Shown: positions 17,961 through 26,179 of the stretch, piece by piece
Position numbering within the stretch: the first letter of the stretch is position 1
Layout: each line of letters begins with the position of its first letter
Origin: Sporosarcina globispora
Lineage (GTDB): Bacteria > Bacillota > Bacilli > Bacillales > Cytobacillaceae
DNA length: 64,000 bases
Assembly (NCBI RefSeq): GCF_001274725.1
Contig: NZ_LGUF01000007.1
Span: 3,076,077 to 3,140,076, forward strand
Direction: 5' to 3'
Notes under the pieces: model-generated
Told to the model about the DNA's origin: nothing
Database searches by the model: none
Seen by the model: the letters and a program-made list of their open reading frames with translations, nothing else
Program-made: the position numbers and the translations under genes

Positions 17961-19574
17961 TTACACACTTTCAACTGGATTCATCTTTAGATGGCAAGCT
18001 GATCTAATCACTTGCCCTGCTCTTGTGCCTATATATTCTCCGTTATGAACCGTTAATTTACCATTTATGAAAACTTCACGAATGCCTGCAGGCTCCAACA
18101 GAGGTTCTGCAAAAGTCCCGCATTCAGCGATTTTCTCCTGGTCAAATACAACAATATCTGCTTGATAGCCTTCTTTTATGAAACCACGATCTTTCAATCT
18201 CATCAGTTGTGCTGGAAAACTGGCCATTTTTCGGATCGCTTCTTCAAGTGTTAAAGCACCTTTTTCTCTAACAAATTTCCCAAGCACTCTCGGGAAGGTT
18301 CCGGATAACCTTGGATGGGGCTTCCCGCCAAAAATGCCATCAGAACCCACCATTTGCAGGGGATGGGACATGCCAAGCAAGACATCTTCTTCGTAGCCCC
18401 AATGAATAATCATCGTAACACTGCCTTTTTCTTCTATTAGAATATCGAAAGCCGCCTCTTCAGGAGTCTTTTTCCTGATTTCAGCAATTTCTAGCATATT
18501 TCTACCTACTAAGCATTTATTTGCATCTGTTTGTACAGAAGTTACAATGATATTCTCCCAGCCACAGCTTAAAACCCAATTTTCATAGTCTTCATTATTC
18601 TTAAAATCATCGCTAATTCTTTTTCTGTCCTCGGGATTTTTTAATCTGGCAAGCATTTCTTCTGTACCTCCAGAATGAACCCATGGAGGAAGAATGGCAT
18701 GAAATACAGTGGATGCGGCCGAATAGGGATATTGGTCGAACGTAATTTCAATTCCTTCTCGTCTTGCTTCATCCATCTTTTCTAGAGCTGTCTTATATTT
18801 GTGCCGATTGCTCTGTCCAATCACTTTAAAATGGGAAATGTGCAGCCTTACGCCTGATTGTCTCGCTACATCAATAACTTCGTCTAATGCAGTTAAAGAA
18901 TGGATGCTTTCGTTTCGGATGTGGACGACAAAACAACCATCATATTTTGCTGCTCCTTTGCAAATTTCAATTAATTCTTCTTTATCCGAGAAAACGTTCG
19001 GAGGATAAACAAGTCCAGTAGAAATACCAACGGCACCTTGACGCATCCCTTCTTCTATCAATTCCCTCATTTTTTCCATCTCTTCTGCTGTAGCGGTTCT
19101 CCCCTCGAATCCCATTACAAGGGTACGGACTGCCCCATGCGGTACCAAATAGGCTGCATTGCCAATCATTTTCGAATTTTCCAGGAAAGTTAAATATTCA
19201 TCTACACTGTTCCATGGCCATTCTCCGATATCACCATTGAGCCCATTTAATTGTTTTTGCCATAACGGTTTCGTCTCTTCTGAAACAGGTGCGACTGAAA
19301 TACCATCCTGACCAAATAATTCTGTCGTCACACCCTGGAGCGCTTTAATTTTATGAATCTCAGGTTTGGTACAAAGCAGATCGGAATGAACATGCGGATC
19401 AATAAATCCTGGCGAAACCGCCATTCCTTTACAATCAATGATTTGGATTGCCTGGCCCTCGCTTAAATCGCCAAGTGAGGCAATTTTTCCATCTTTGATT
19501 CCAATGTCCAGCTTCGTCCATGGATTGCCGCTTCCATCAAAAACATGTCCACTTTTTAAAATCACATCAAACAT
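17961..19574 (-). CDS. N-acyl-D-amino-acid deacylase (D-aminoacylase, amidohydrolase superfamily)
   Basis: A 537-residue amidohydrolase. The N-terminal beta-sandwich (residues 1-58) leads into VSPGFIDPHVHSD with the metal-binding HxH near 61. Further family motifs are TELFGQDGIS near 83 with the region of the bridging ligand, VHIRNES near 217, HISHFKVIG near 247 and a metal-site aspartate region near 365 (MVGSDGIFGGKPHPR). The C-terminus returns to the sandwich (DIVVFDQ). Such enzymes hydrolyse N-acyl-D-amino acids to the free D-amino acid. That would feed the succinylation-racemisation-desuccinylation trio at the start of the island. AAGGAAGTG precedes the ATG. Dihydroorotase-like or prolidase-like specificities are less likely. 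Confidence 0.88.
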   Translation of the reverse strand: MFDVILKSGHVFDGSGNPWTKLDIGIKDGKIASLGDLSEGQAIQIIDCKGMAVSPGFIDPHVHSDLLCTKPEIHKIKALQGVTTELFGQDGISVAPVSEETKPLWQKQLNGLNGDIGEWPWNSVDEYLTFLENSKMIGNAAYLVPHGAVRTLVMGFEGRTATAEEMEKMRELIEEGMRQGAVGISTGLVYPPNVFSDKEELIEICKGAAKYDGCFVVHIRNESIHSLTALDEVIDVARQSGVRLHISHFKVIGQSNRHKYKTALEKMDEARREGIEITFDQYPYSAASTVFHAILPPWVHSGGTEEMLARLKNPEDRKRISDDFKNNEDYENWVLSCGWENIIVTSVQTDANKCLVGRNMLEIAEIRKKTPEEAAFDILIEEKGSVTMIIHWGYEEDVLLGMSHPLQMVGSDGIFGGKPHPRLSGTFPRVLGKFVREKGALTLEEAIRKMASFPAQLMRLKDRGFIKEGYQADIVVFDQEKIAECGTFAEPLLEPAGIREVFINGKLTVHNGEYIGTRAGQVIRSACHLKMNPVESV

Positions 19575-19600
19575 AGGATCACTTCCTTATATTGTTAGTG

Positions 19601-19617
19601 TACTTAACGTTAAAGTA
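19601..19617 (-). promoter_or_regulatory. Possible operator with TTAACGTTAA core
   Basis: A perfect 10-base palindrome TTAACGTTAA (19604-19613) within the near-palindrome TACTTAACGTTAAAGTA lies about 30 bases upstream of the deacylase start. It falls between the regulator gene and the deacylase gene it precedes, so that regulator is the obvious candidate binder. This is inference. Confidence 0.35.
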
Positions 19618-19731
19618 ACATTGTCGAAGGGATAAATAGGTCTGGTTAATTTTTTTTAGTCGAAAGATGATAAATATGCGGTACTTAAGCCAGGCGAGTA
19701 ACGGTAATCATTAGCTGGCCAATAGCTATCC

Positions 19732-21066
19732 TCAAAATGGAGCTCCTTTCATATTTTTATATTCTTCCAGCATTTGAATTTCATATAGGTGACGCGGCCT
19801 TCCGCGATGGATTGGCTGCTCTTCGCCAACGATGACAGCTAACTCATTACGCTCAAGTGTATTGAGGATTCTTCTGGCGCTTCTAATGGTCAAGTCCAGC
19901 CCATTTGCTAGGTCAAGGGCCGTTATATTCTTGCAGCCAAAGTTTTCGCAAAAAGAGAAAAGCTTATTGATTGTAGCGATACTCAGTCCGGCTGTTTTTG
20001 CAAGGTGTATAAGGAGAGGGTCATTGCTGCGCAATGAATACTGAAGTTGTTTATCCTGTCCGATGGGGCCGTATACGGTACCCTCCAAATCAACAACGAA
20101 GCAGCTCGGTTTGTTCGATTGAGCCTTAATTAGGGCTTCACGTGCATTTATCTCCGCTTCGTTTGCGGTGTGCCCAAATCCTACCCCAAGGGAGGCTTCT
20201 AATTCTATTTTCATGGCTATTTCATTTAAGAGAGGAATTTTCTTGTATCTTTGAGTGACTCTTTCAATTGCTCCGCGAGTGGTAATAAAACGGACCTCAT
20301 CGCGGTCTGACCAATCAAATATCGCCTGTGCTTCTTCGCCAAAATCAATAAGCAGGTTCTCAAGCACAGCTTTCTTGCGCTTTGTCTTATACTCAGACAA
20401 GTGGCTGGAGGTAAACAAATTATTGAAATGAAGGATTCCTATTGCTATTTGCGTATTGCTTTTACGCAAAGCTTTTTCTTCCAATAGCACCTTTTGCAGA
20501 CTTGTCCGGATGGCGGATTTAGTAGGAATAACCCTATAAACTAGAACTCCAAGACTTTTTAGGGTTTCATAGACTGATTTTACACACGTAATTGCTACAT
20601 CAATTTTATTGCTAGTCCATAGTTCATTATGAAAATTCACCAATTCACCTTTTTTTTGGCTGGTGTTCTGAAATATTTCTTTAGGGTGAATTTCAAGCTC
20701 ATCGAGGCATTCTTGCATTTCCTCTTCATCTAAAGTATCCATACTAAATCTGAAAGGAGTATGAATTGGATTAAATTCGGTTTCAGTAATAATTTTGAAG
20801 AGTGTCCGATATAAGGCAGTCCCTGTTAGAGGTATAAAGACCATGGGCTTATCAGTAATCTGATGTTTTTTGGCGATCTGATATGGAATGGTGCCAGCAA
20901 ATAAGAAAATATCAGCTTCATTCGTATGCTTCTTCACGATGTCCAATGTTTCTTGCTCATGATTATAGGGGGCCGATAACAAGATAATTTCATGGTATGC
21001 CTTACCTACTGTTTGCACTTGATCAATTACATCCTGAGGTCCAATGGCAACGACTTTTTTCTTCAT
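19732..21066 (-). CDS. Multidomain transcriptional regulator with C-terminal winged helix and GGDEF-like central domain
   Basis: A 444-residue protein I cannot name. Residues 1-140 look like a ligand-sensing Rossmann-type domain (KKVVAIGPQDVIDQV, then DIFLFAGTIPYQIAKK). The middle (about 205-320) has ALLVxFG-type strands and the segment EASLGVGFGHTANEAEINAREAL near 290-312, which resembles degenerate GGDEF/GTP-cyclohydrolase-III folds but lacks a GGDEF signature. The last 95 residues carry a helix-turn-helix with ALDLANGLDLTIRSARRIL and wing HRGRPRHLYEI. It is encoded directly upstream of the D-aminoacylase and MFS genes and probably controls them. AAGGAGGAT precedes the ATG at 21064-21066. 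The central-domain call is a pattern-level guess. Confidence 0.6.
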   Translation of the reverse strand: MKKKVVAIGPQDVIDQVQTVGKAYHEIILLSAPYNHEQETLDIVKKHTNEADIFLFAGTIPYQIAKKHQITDKPMVFIPLTGTALYRTLFKIITETEFNPIHTPFRFSMDTLDEEEMQECLDELEIHPKEIFQNTSQKKGELVNFHNELWTSNKIDVAITCVKSVYETLKSLGVLVYRVIPTKSAIRTSLQKVLLEEKALRKSNTQIAIGILHFNNLFTSSHLSEYKTKRKKAVLENLLIDFGEEAQAIFDWSDRDEVRFITTRGAIERVTQRYKKIPLLNEIAMKIELEASLGVGFGHTANEAEINAREALIKAQSNKPSCFVVDLEGTVYGPIGQDKQLQYSLRSNDPLLIHLAKTAGLSIATINKLFSFCENFGCKNITALDLANGLDLTIRSARRILNTLERNELAVIVGEEQPIHRGRPRHLYEIQMLEEYKNMKGAPF

Positions 21067-21263
21067 CCAAAATCCTCCTTGTAATCTAAGATGTCCGGAA
21101 TAGAATACTGAATAATCTGTTAATTATAGTAATCATGTTAACTGTCAGTCTATTAAAAGTAAATGTCTTTAAATGGACCCAAAATAGATTTTTCACTCAA
21201 GTAAAGTGTATTGAAGGGTATGTTTATCTTTAGGGGGCTATAAATTTCACTTAACATTATTTT

Positions 21264-21289
21264 GAATATTCCTTTACAGGAATATTCCT
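21264..21289 (+). promoter_or_regulatory. Inverted repeat, likely ArsR-family operator
   Basis: GAATATTCC (21264-21272) and GGAATATTC (21279-21287) form a perfect inverted repeat with a 6-base spacer; the second arm also sits inside the palindrome AGGAATATTCCT. It lies about 105 bases upstream of the ArsR-type gene, next to the AT-rich segment TATAGTGTATATTATT that may be the promoter. ArsR proteins usually repress their own operon. Confidence 0.5.
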
Positions 21290-21393
21290 TATAGTGTATA
21301 TTATTAGTAAGGAAAAATAAAATTAAGAAATGAGGTGGGATGGCCGCTTGAAATGAGAAGACAGGACACAAAAAAACTGGGAGATGATTCAAC

Positions 21394-21720
21394 ATGAACG
21401 GGCAAATTTTCAGTGCCCTTGCTGAGCCCAACCGCCTGGATATCATTGACCTGCTGCTGAAAGGAGCGCTTCCGGTGGGGGATATTGCAAAAAAGCTTGA
21501 TTTGAACCAGCCTCAAACATCCAAGCATCTTCGCGTCCTATGCGACGCTGGCCTCGTGGAGGTTCAGCCGATCGCAAATCGCCGGATTTATAAGATCAGA
21601 CCTGAACCGTTTCATGAGCTGGATAGGTGGCTTGATTCCTACCGTCGATTATGGGAAGACAGGATGGATAGGCTGGATGATTACCTTAATGTATTGCAGG
21701 GCAAAAAACCTTTGAATTGA
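21394..21720 (+). CDS. ArsR family transcriptional regulator
   Basis: A 108-residue winged-helix protein: FSALAEPNRLDIIDLLLKGALPVGDIAKKL, recognition helix LNQPQTSKHLRVLCDAGLV and the wing NRRIYKIRPEPF. It has no clear cysteine-rich metal site, only an isolated cysteine in helix 5, so a non-metal signal is likely. The family member with this ARPF-like region (RPEPFHELDRWLDSYRRLWEDRMDRLDDYL) is typically paired with an SRPBCC/AHSA1 protein, as here 95 bases downstream. GGGAG precedes the ATG. Confidence 0.85.
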   Translation: MNGQIFSALAEPNRLDIIDLLLKGALPVGDIAKKLDLNQPQTSKHLRVLCDAGLVEVQPIANRRIYKIRPEPFHELDRWLDSYRRLWEDRMDRLDDYLNVLQGKKPLN

Positions 21721-21815
21721 TTCATGAATAAATGAGTATGCTCAATAAGATCTGCTTCATGAGTTACAGACAGAAATCAGGTTTTTCAAATACATCTAAT
21801 AATGGAGGAGTTACA

Positions 21816-22331
21816 ATGTCTAATAATGCAATGCTTTCGAGAGTAGAAGATGAACGAGTGTTAGTATTGGAGCGCGAATTCGATGCGCCGCGGGAACTTA
21901 TGTATAAAATGTTCAAAGAGCCAGAGCATCTCAAAAATTGGTGGGGCCCAAAAGGCTGGGAGCTTCCTGTTTGCACCGTTGACTTCAGGCCAGGGGGAGT
22001 ATGGCATTATTGCATGAAATGCGTGGATCGGAACCAGGGCCAATTTTATGGCATGGAATCCTGGGGCAAGGGTATATATAAGGAGATGAACGAGCCAGAA
22101 AGCATTGCTTATACAGATTATTTCTCGGATGCGGAAGGGAATATTAACGAGGATATGCCTTCAACCGAAGTGACGCTGGAATTCGTGGATGTGGACGGCA
22201 AAACAAGATTAATAAACCGTGGAGAATATGTTTCCGCCGAGGCACTCAACTCCGTAATGGAAATGGGTATGCTTCAAGGCATTACGGAAACATGGAACCG
22301 TCTGGAAGAATATTTGAAGGAAGCCAAATAA
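21816..22331 (+). CDS. SRPBCC (AHSA1/activator of Hsp90 ATPase-like) domain protein
   Basis: A 171-residue START/Bet v1-like fold protein. The family start EREFDAPRELMYKMFKEPEHLKNWWGPKGW spans residues 17-46, with the characteristic WWGP, and the C-terminus MEMGMLQGITETWNRLEEYL forms the long helix. Members bind hydrophobic ligands in a cavity; function is generally unknown. The ATG at 21816 follows GGAGGAG; the frame is open further upstream to 21732 but without a site. It forms an operon with the ArsR-type regulator and is closed by a strong terminator. Confidence 0.85.
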   Translation: MSNNAMLSRVEDERVLVLEREFDAPRELMYKMFKEPEHLKNWWGPKGWELPVCTVDFRPGGVWHYCMKCVDRNQGQFYGMESWGKGIYKEMNEPESIAYTDYFSDAEGNINEDMPSTEVTLEFVDVDGKTRLINRGEYVSAEALNSVMEMGMLQGITETWNRLEEYLKEAK

Positions 22332-22374
22332 AGAAAACACACGTACACAGACTTGATAGGGAACAAATAGTTAT

Positions 22375-22409
22375 AGCGTTTATCCATGAAGGATAAACGC
22401 TTATTTTTA
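22375..22409 (+). terminator. Rho-independent terminator of the ArsR/SRPBCC operon
   Basis: AGCGTTTATCC (22375-22385) pairs perfectly with GGATAAACGCT (22391-22401) around a five-base loop, followed by a T-rich tail. Confidence 0.9.
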
Positions 22410-22487
22410 TAGTGCTTCTTCAATATAGTGTAATGCTTTAAATATAAATCCCGTTAAGTTAATACATTTAAAAACACCTATTTTTAA

Positions 22488-22640
22488 TGTGAACTGCACC
22501 CCTTAAAGTAGATGTTGAAAAACCCTCTTATTGGGCAACACTGCTTCAAGGGGTGATTTTTTATGGCAAAAAAAGGACAAAAGTCCAAAAATTATTCTGT
22601 CATGAAAGGCCAATCTTATGTTGAAATTGAAGGCACTGAA
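22488..22640 (+). mobile_element. Remnant of an IS3-family insertion sequence (left end and start of orfA)
   Basis: TGTGAACTGCACCCC at 22488 resembles the terminal inverted repeat of IS3/IS150-type elements of Bacillaceae, and about 75 bases later, behind a GGGGTGAT ribosome binding site, an ATG opens with MAKKGQKSKNYS, a typical start of IS3-type OrfA proteins. Reading then passes to MKGQSYVEI, compatible with an internal deletion of orfA, and is lost within about 25 codons. The rest of the element is absent; the sequence runs into a broken MMPL transporter gene. Confidence 0.55.
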
Positions 22641-22950
22641 TATTTTTTAGTTGAAGGAGATGCAACAGACCCTACATCCGAATCGAAATCCTTGATACTA
22701 TTTAACATATCTGTTATATCTTTGCTGAATGCCTCCGAATCAAGTGTTTCACCCTCCGGTGCTTTAAATACGACTTGTACCTGAGCTCCTGTATCAGAAT
22801 TTGGGAAAGCATCAGTCAGCAGTTCCTTAGCATCCTCTGCCGGTGTATTAGGTATTGTGAATTCTTCCTCGAATATAAATCCAGCTGTCATCGTCACTAG
22901 ACCTAAAGCAATCAGAATTGCTAACGAACCGAACACTACACTATCTCTTA
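22640..22950 (-). pseudogene. Inverted 5' fragment of an MMPL-family transporter gene
   Basis: On the minus strand this segment encodes an MMPL N-terminus: KVRDSVVFGSLAILIALG (first span), then a periplasmic-type region with AEDAKELLTDAFP and VQVVFKAPEGETLDSEAF, ending near DSDVGSVASP. It is oriented opposite to the rest of the same transporter, which starts at about 22951 on the plus strand. About 120-140 codons expected between the two pieces are missing. The segment also abuts an IS3 remnant, which suggests an IS-linked inversion plus deletion. No functional product is expected. Confidence 0.65.
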
Positions 22951-24438
22951 CTTTGGCAATAATGCTGGGCTTGGCGGTCGGAATTGATTATGCACTATTC
23001 ATTATGTCTCGTTTCAGACAGCAGCTCTCAGAGGGGAACTCTGTTAAAGAAGCCGTAGGAATTGCAGTTGGGACGTCGGGGAGTGCTGTTGTATTTGCAG
23101 GTTTAACGGTCATCATTGGTCTGTTAGGTCTCGCTGTAACCGGAATTCCGTTCTTAACTGTAATGGGACTAGCCTCTTCTGTAAGTATCTTACTAGATGT
23201 AGTGGTTTCTATTACTGTATTACCAGCATTACTTGGAATGATAGGGCATCGGATGGCTCCCGGAAAAGGAAACCGATTGTTCAAAAAATTTGGAACCAAA
23301 GAAGGACAGCCTAAAAAGAATAGCTGGGGTAAAATTTTAACAGGGCGTCCGGTGCTAGTTACAATCGTCTCTATAGCTTTGCTTGTTGTTATTGCTATAC
23401 CATTTACTCATATGAACCTGGGATTACCGGATAATGGGACAGCGAATTCGAAAGATTCCACGGAACACAAAGCATATGAACTTCTTTCTGATGCCTATGG
23501 AGAAGGATTCCATGCAACCTTGATCGCAGCAGCAAAAATCGACAAAGATAAAAGCACTGAACAGGTTCAGCAGGATATTCAGGGCATTAGACAAGATATC
23601 AGTGATTTAGATGGCGTAAAGAGCGTAACGCAGGCTATGCCGAATGAAACGGGAGACCTGTATATTATTTCCGTAACTCCGGAAACAGGACCGAATGATG
23701 AGGAAACCAAGGATATTGTAAAAGAGATTCGTGGTCTCACCAATCAGGATATGGAATTGATAGTCACCGGTACAACCGCTATGAATATTGATATCTCGGA
23801 TAAACTGAGTGATGCACTTCCAAACTTCGCGGCGCTCATTGTTGGACTGGCATATGTTATTCTAGTGCTAGTATTTAGGTCTATATTGCTGCCATTGAAA
23901 GCAGTATTAGGTTTCCTACTTTCCATCGGTACCACTTTAGGGTTTGTCGTATTTGTTATTCAAAATGGGAATATGATCGACTTATTCGGGTTCTCTGGTG
24001 AAAGCTCGATACGCCTTCCTGCCAATCGTAGGAATCGGCATTCTATTCGGTTTAGCTATGGATTACGAGGTATTCCTTGTCAGCAGAATGCAAGAGGTAT
24101 ATTCTCAAACTAAAGAACCGAAAAAAGCTATTCTTGCGGGAATCCAAGATAGTGGCAAGGTCGTAATCGCAGCAGGTTTGATTATGATCGCGGTATTCGT
24201 AGGATTCATGCTGACACCTGATGCAATGATCAGATCTATCGGTATGGCTTTAGCCTTCCGTGTACTATTTGACGCCTTTGTTGTAAGACTGACGCTCGTT
24301 CCGGCTGTCATGACATTGATGGGAAAAGCCGCATGGTACTTGCCAAAATGGTTAGATAATATTCTTCCAAAAATAGATGTCGAGGGAGAAAGTATTTTGA
24401 AACACAAGGAACATAAAACGGAGAGGAAATCTTCATAA
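22951..24438 (+). pseudogene. MMPL-family (YdfJ-like) RND transporter, truncated and frameshifted
   Basis: The body of an MMPL permease: MLGLAVGIDYALFIMSRFR at the start, membrane spans to about 23270, a second large extracytoplasmic loop (23420-23800) and a second membrane half. At about 24005-24012 the frame is broken: FSGESSI should run on into AFLPIVGIGILFG, but the latter is in another frame, consistent with a loss of two bases. The second frame continues through LAMDYEVFLVSRM to the normal C-terminus at 24438. With its N-terminus inverted and this frameshift, it is a pseudogene. Relatives export lipids or drugs. Confidence 0.8.
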
Positions 24439-24497
24439 ATAATAAAGTACATCTAAGTGAGTAATAAAAAAGTCAGATAACTAGGGTGAGGTACTTT

Positions 24498-25796
24498 ATG
24501 TCTATAGGGAAAATCATTTATTATCACCGCAAGAAGCAGCATAAGACGCAGGAACAGCTTTGCCAGGGGATTTGTTCTGTTACTCACCTGAGTAAAATCG
24601 AAAACAATTTTAAAGAAGCAAATATAAAAACGCTGCAAATGCTATGTGAGAGATTAGAGATATCAATTGAGGAAGAAAATAAAAAAACGCAGCTTTTAAA
24701 ACGGAAGCTAGAACTCTTTTACGATGCTATGGAACGGCTTTTTAAAGACAAAGCAGCAACATTATATACAGAGCTATTAGAGCATAAAGAATATGTCCAA
24801 TGCACAGAGATGATATATGTATACGAGCTATATATGCTTCGTTACTTATTATTGTTGAATCGATTTTCGGAATTTGAAGAAGTATCGTCGAAAATGAAAA
24901 AGGATGTAACAAAGTATTCTTCATATGAGGCGTATGTATGGGATTTCCTCCAAGCCATTTATTATGGACTAACACAACAATACGTACAATCACTCGAGAT
25001 TCTGAATCGTTTAGAAGAAAAGGCAGAACAATATAGTGGAAAAATCACTGATTATTATTACTATAGAGCCGCAACGCATGGCCATTTGTTTCAGTATTCT
25101 TTGTCTCTTCATTATGCATACAAATCATTGCGCGTTTTGCAAGATACGAACAATACCTTACGTATTGTACATGTAAAAATCATTATAGCGGTTAATTTAA
25201 TATACATCGGTAAATTTGAGAGAGCGGATCAAATGCTCGTTCTCGTCTTAAGTGACGCTGAATTACTGGGGGATACAGACATGAAAGCAATCGCTCTTCA
25301 TAACCTGGGATTCTTGTATCACAGAAAAGGGAATTTTCAAAAGATGCTCGAATATTTCTCTAAATCTCTTGAATTAAAGCAAAAATATACATACGACTAT
25401 TATTTGACGGTTTCAAGTATGGCAGAAGCGCTTATCGAATTTAACCAACAGGAAAAGGCGGCCGCACTATTAAAACAAGAATTGGATTCCTTTCAAGACT
25501 GCCAATCACCAAGATATCTAGACCTAAAAATACTTTATCTTGAAGCTCTTGGTAATAAAAAGACGCTCGTCCAATATTTAATAAAGCATGGCATTCCGTT
25601 GGTAGAACTGCAAAGGGATTTCAGAAGAGCAATTAAATATTTTGAAATGATAACAGCGTATTATAAAGAAAAAAATGACCACTCTTCCGCTATCCATTAT
25701 CTTCAAGAATCCAATCAGTTTCTTAAGAAGTTACTATTTAGTATTGAAAGTCCTGTGGCGCTAGAGAATTTGGAGTTAAAGTTAGAGGATAATTAA
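24498..25796 (+). CDS. XRE-type regulator with TPR domain (RNPP/Rgg-like, peptide-responsive candidate)
   Basis: A 432-residue protein. Residues 1-65 are a Cro/CI helix-turn-helix (IGKIIYYHRKKQHKTQEQLCQG, then SVTHLSKIENN). The rest is helical TPR-type repeats, clearest near 260-310 (AIALHNLGFLYHRKGNFQKMLEYFSKSLELK). This layout is that of RNPP regulators (NprR, PlcR, Rap relatives) that bind short secreted peptides. It is followed after 384 bases by a large secreted protease, recalling NprR-NprA and PlcR control of exoproteases. No convincing pheromone precursor gene follows. The ATG at 24498 sits behind GGGTGAGG; the GTG at 24486 lies within that site. Confidence 0.8.
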   Translation: MSIGKIIYYHRKKQHKTQEQLCQGICSVTHLSKIENNFKEANIKTLQMLCERLEISIEEENKKTQLLKRKLELFYDAMERLFKDKAATLYTELLEHKEYVQCTEMIYVYELYMLRYLLLLNRFSEFEEVSSKMKKDVTKYSSYEAYVWDFLQAIYYGLTQQYVQSLEILNRLEEKAEQYSGKITDYYYYRAATHGHLFQYSLSLHYAYKSLRVLQDTNNTLRIVHVKIIIAVNLIYIGKFERADQMLVLVLSDAELLGDTDMKAIALHNLGFLYHRKGNFQKMLEYFSKSLELKQKYTYDYYLTVSSMAEALIEFNQQEKAAALLKQELDSFQDCQSPRYLDLKILYLEALGNKKTLVQYLIKHGIPLVELQRDFRRAIKYFEMITAYYKEKNDHSSAIHYLQESNQFLKKLLFSIESPVALENLELKLEDN

Positions 25797-25810
25797 TGAG
25801 ATTTTAATGG

Positions 25811-25846
25811 AAAAAGGACAATTGTGAAAACAGTTGTCCTTTTTAT
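25811..25846 (+). terminator. Rho-independent terminator after the RNPP-like regulator
   Basis: AAAAAGGACAA (25811-25821) pairs with TTGTCCTTTTT (25834-25844) around a 12-base loop, ending in T-rich sequence. It uncouples the regulator from the protease gene. Confidence 0.8.
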
Positions 25847-26053
25847 TATTTTGGTAATTCAATCCGTGAAAGTGTTTTGTTTTATAGTAATTTTCCCAAG
25901 TTTAAAAACATACGATTTTCAATCTTTTTTCGTGTTTTTGTTAGTTTTTTTGGACAATAACCCCCATGAATTCGTAAAATCTTACTCTAAATAACAAGAA
26001 TTTTCCCAATTAACAGACTTTTATTTTTTATCTATAATGAGATTGCACAGAGA

Positions 26054-26096
26054 GATCATTTTTCCTGCATTCAAATGGGTGGAAAAGTAATGATCA
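26054..26096 (+). promoter_or_regulatory. Stem-loop in the protease mRNA leader
   Basis: GATCATT...TTCC (26054 onward) can pair with GGAA...AATGATC (to about 26095) to give a long imperfect hairpin about 85-125 bases upstream of the protease start. There is no T-run, so it is not a terminator. A leader hairpin that stabilises the mRNA, or an operator, are both possible. Confidence 0.35.
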
Positions 26097-26179
26097 TATG
26101 TTAAAAGAGAGGAGAAGAAAACTATCAAATTATTTCTGGTGCAATTAAATAAGTTTATTTACTAGAAAGCGGGGGTCTT

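Noticed and set aside
22563-22784. A 73-codon plus-strand frame beginning MAKKGQKSKNYS.
   Set aside because: Only its first 25 or so codons resemble IS3-type OrfA; the remainder is the antisense of an inverted MMPL fragment, so it is a remnant and not a gene.
26098-26148. A 16-codon frame (MLKERRRKLSNYFWCN) between the RNPP-like regulator and the protease, considered as a pheromone precursor.
   Set aside because: It has no signal-like hydrophobic segment, starts without a good ribosome binding site and is too short for the usual 40-50 residue NprX/PapR precursor.
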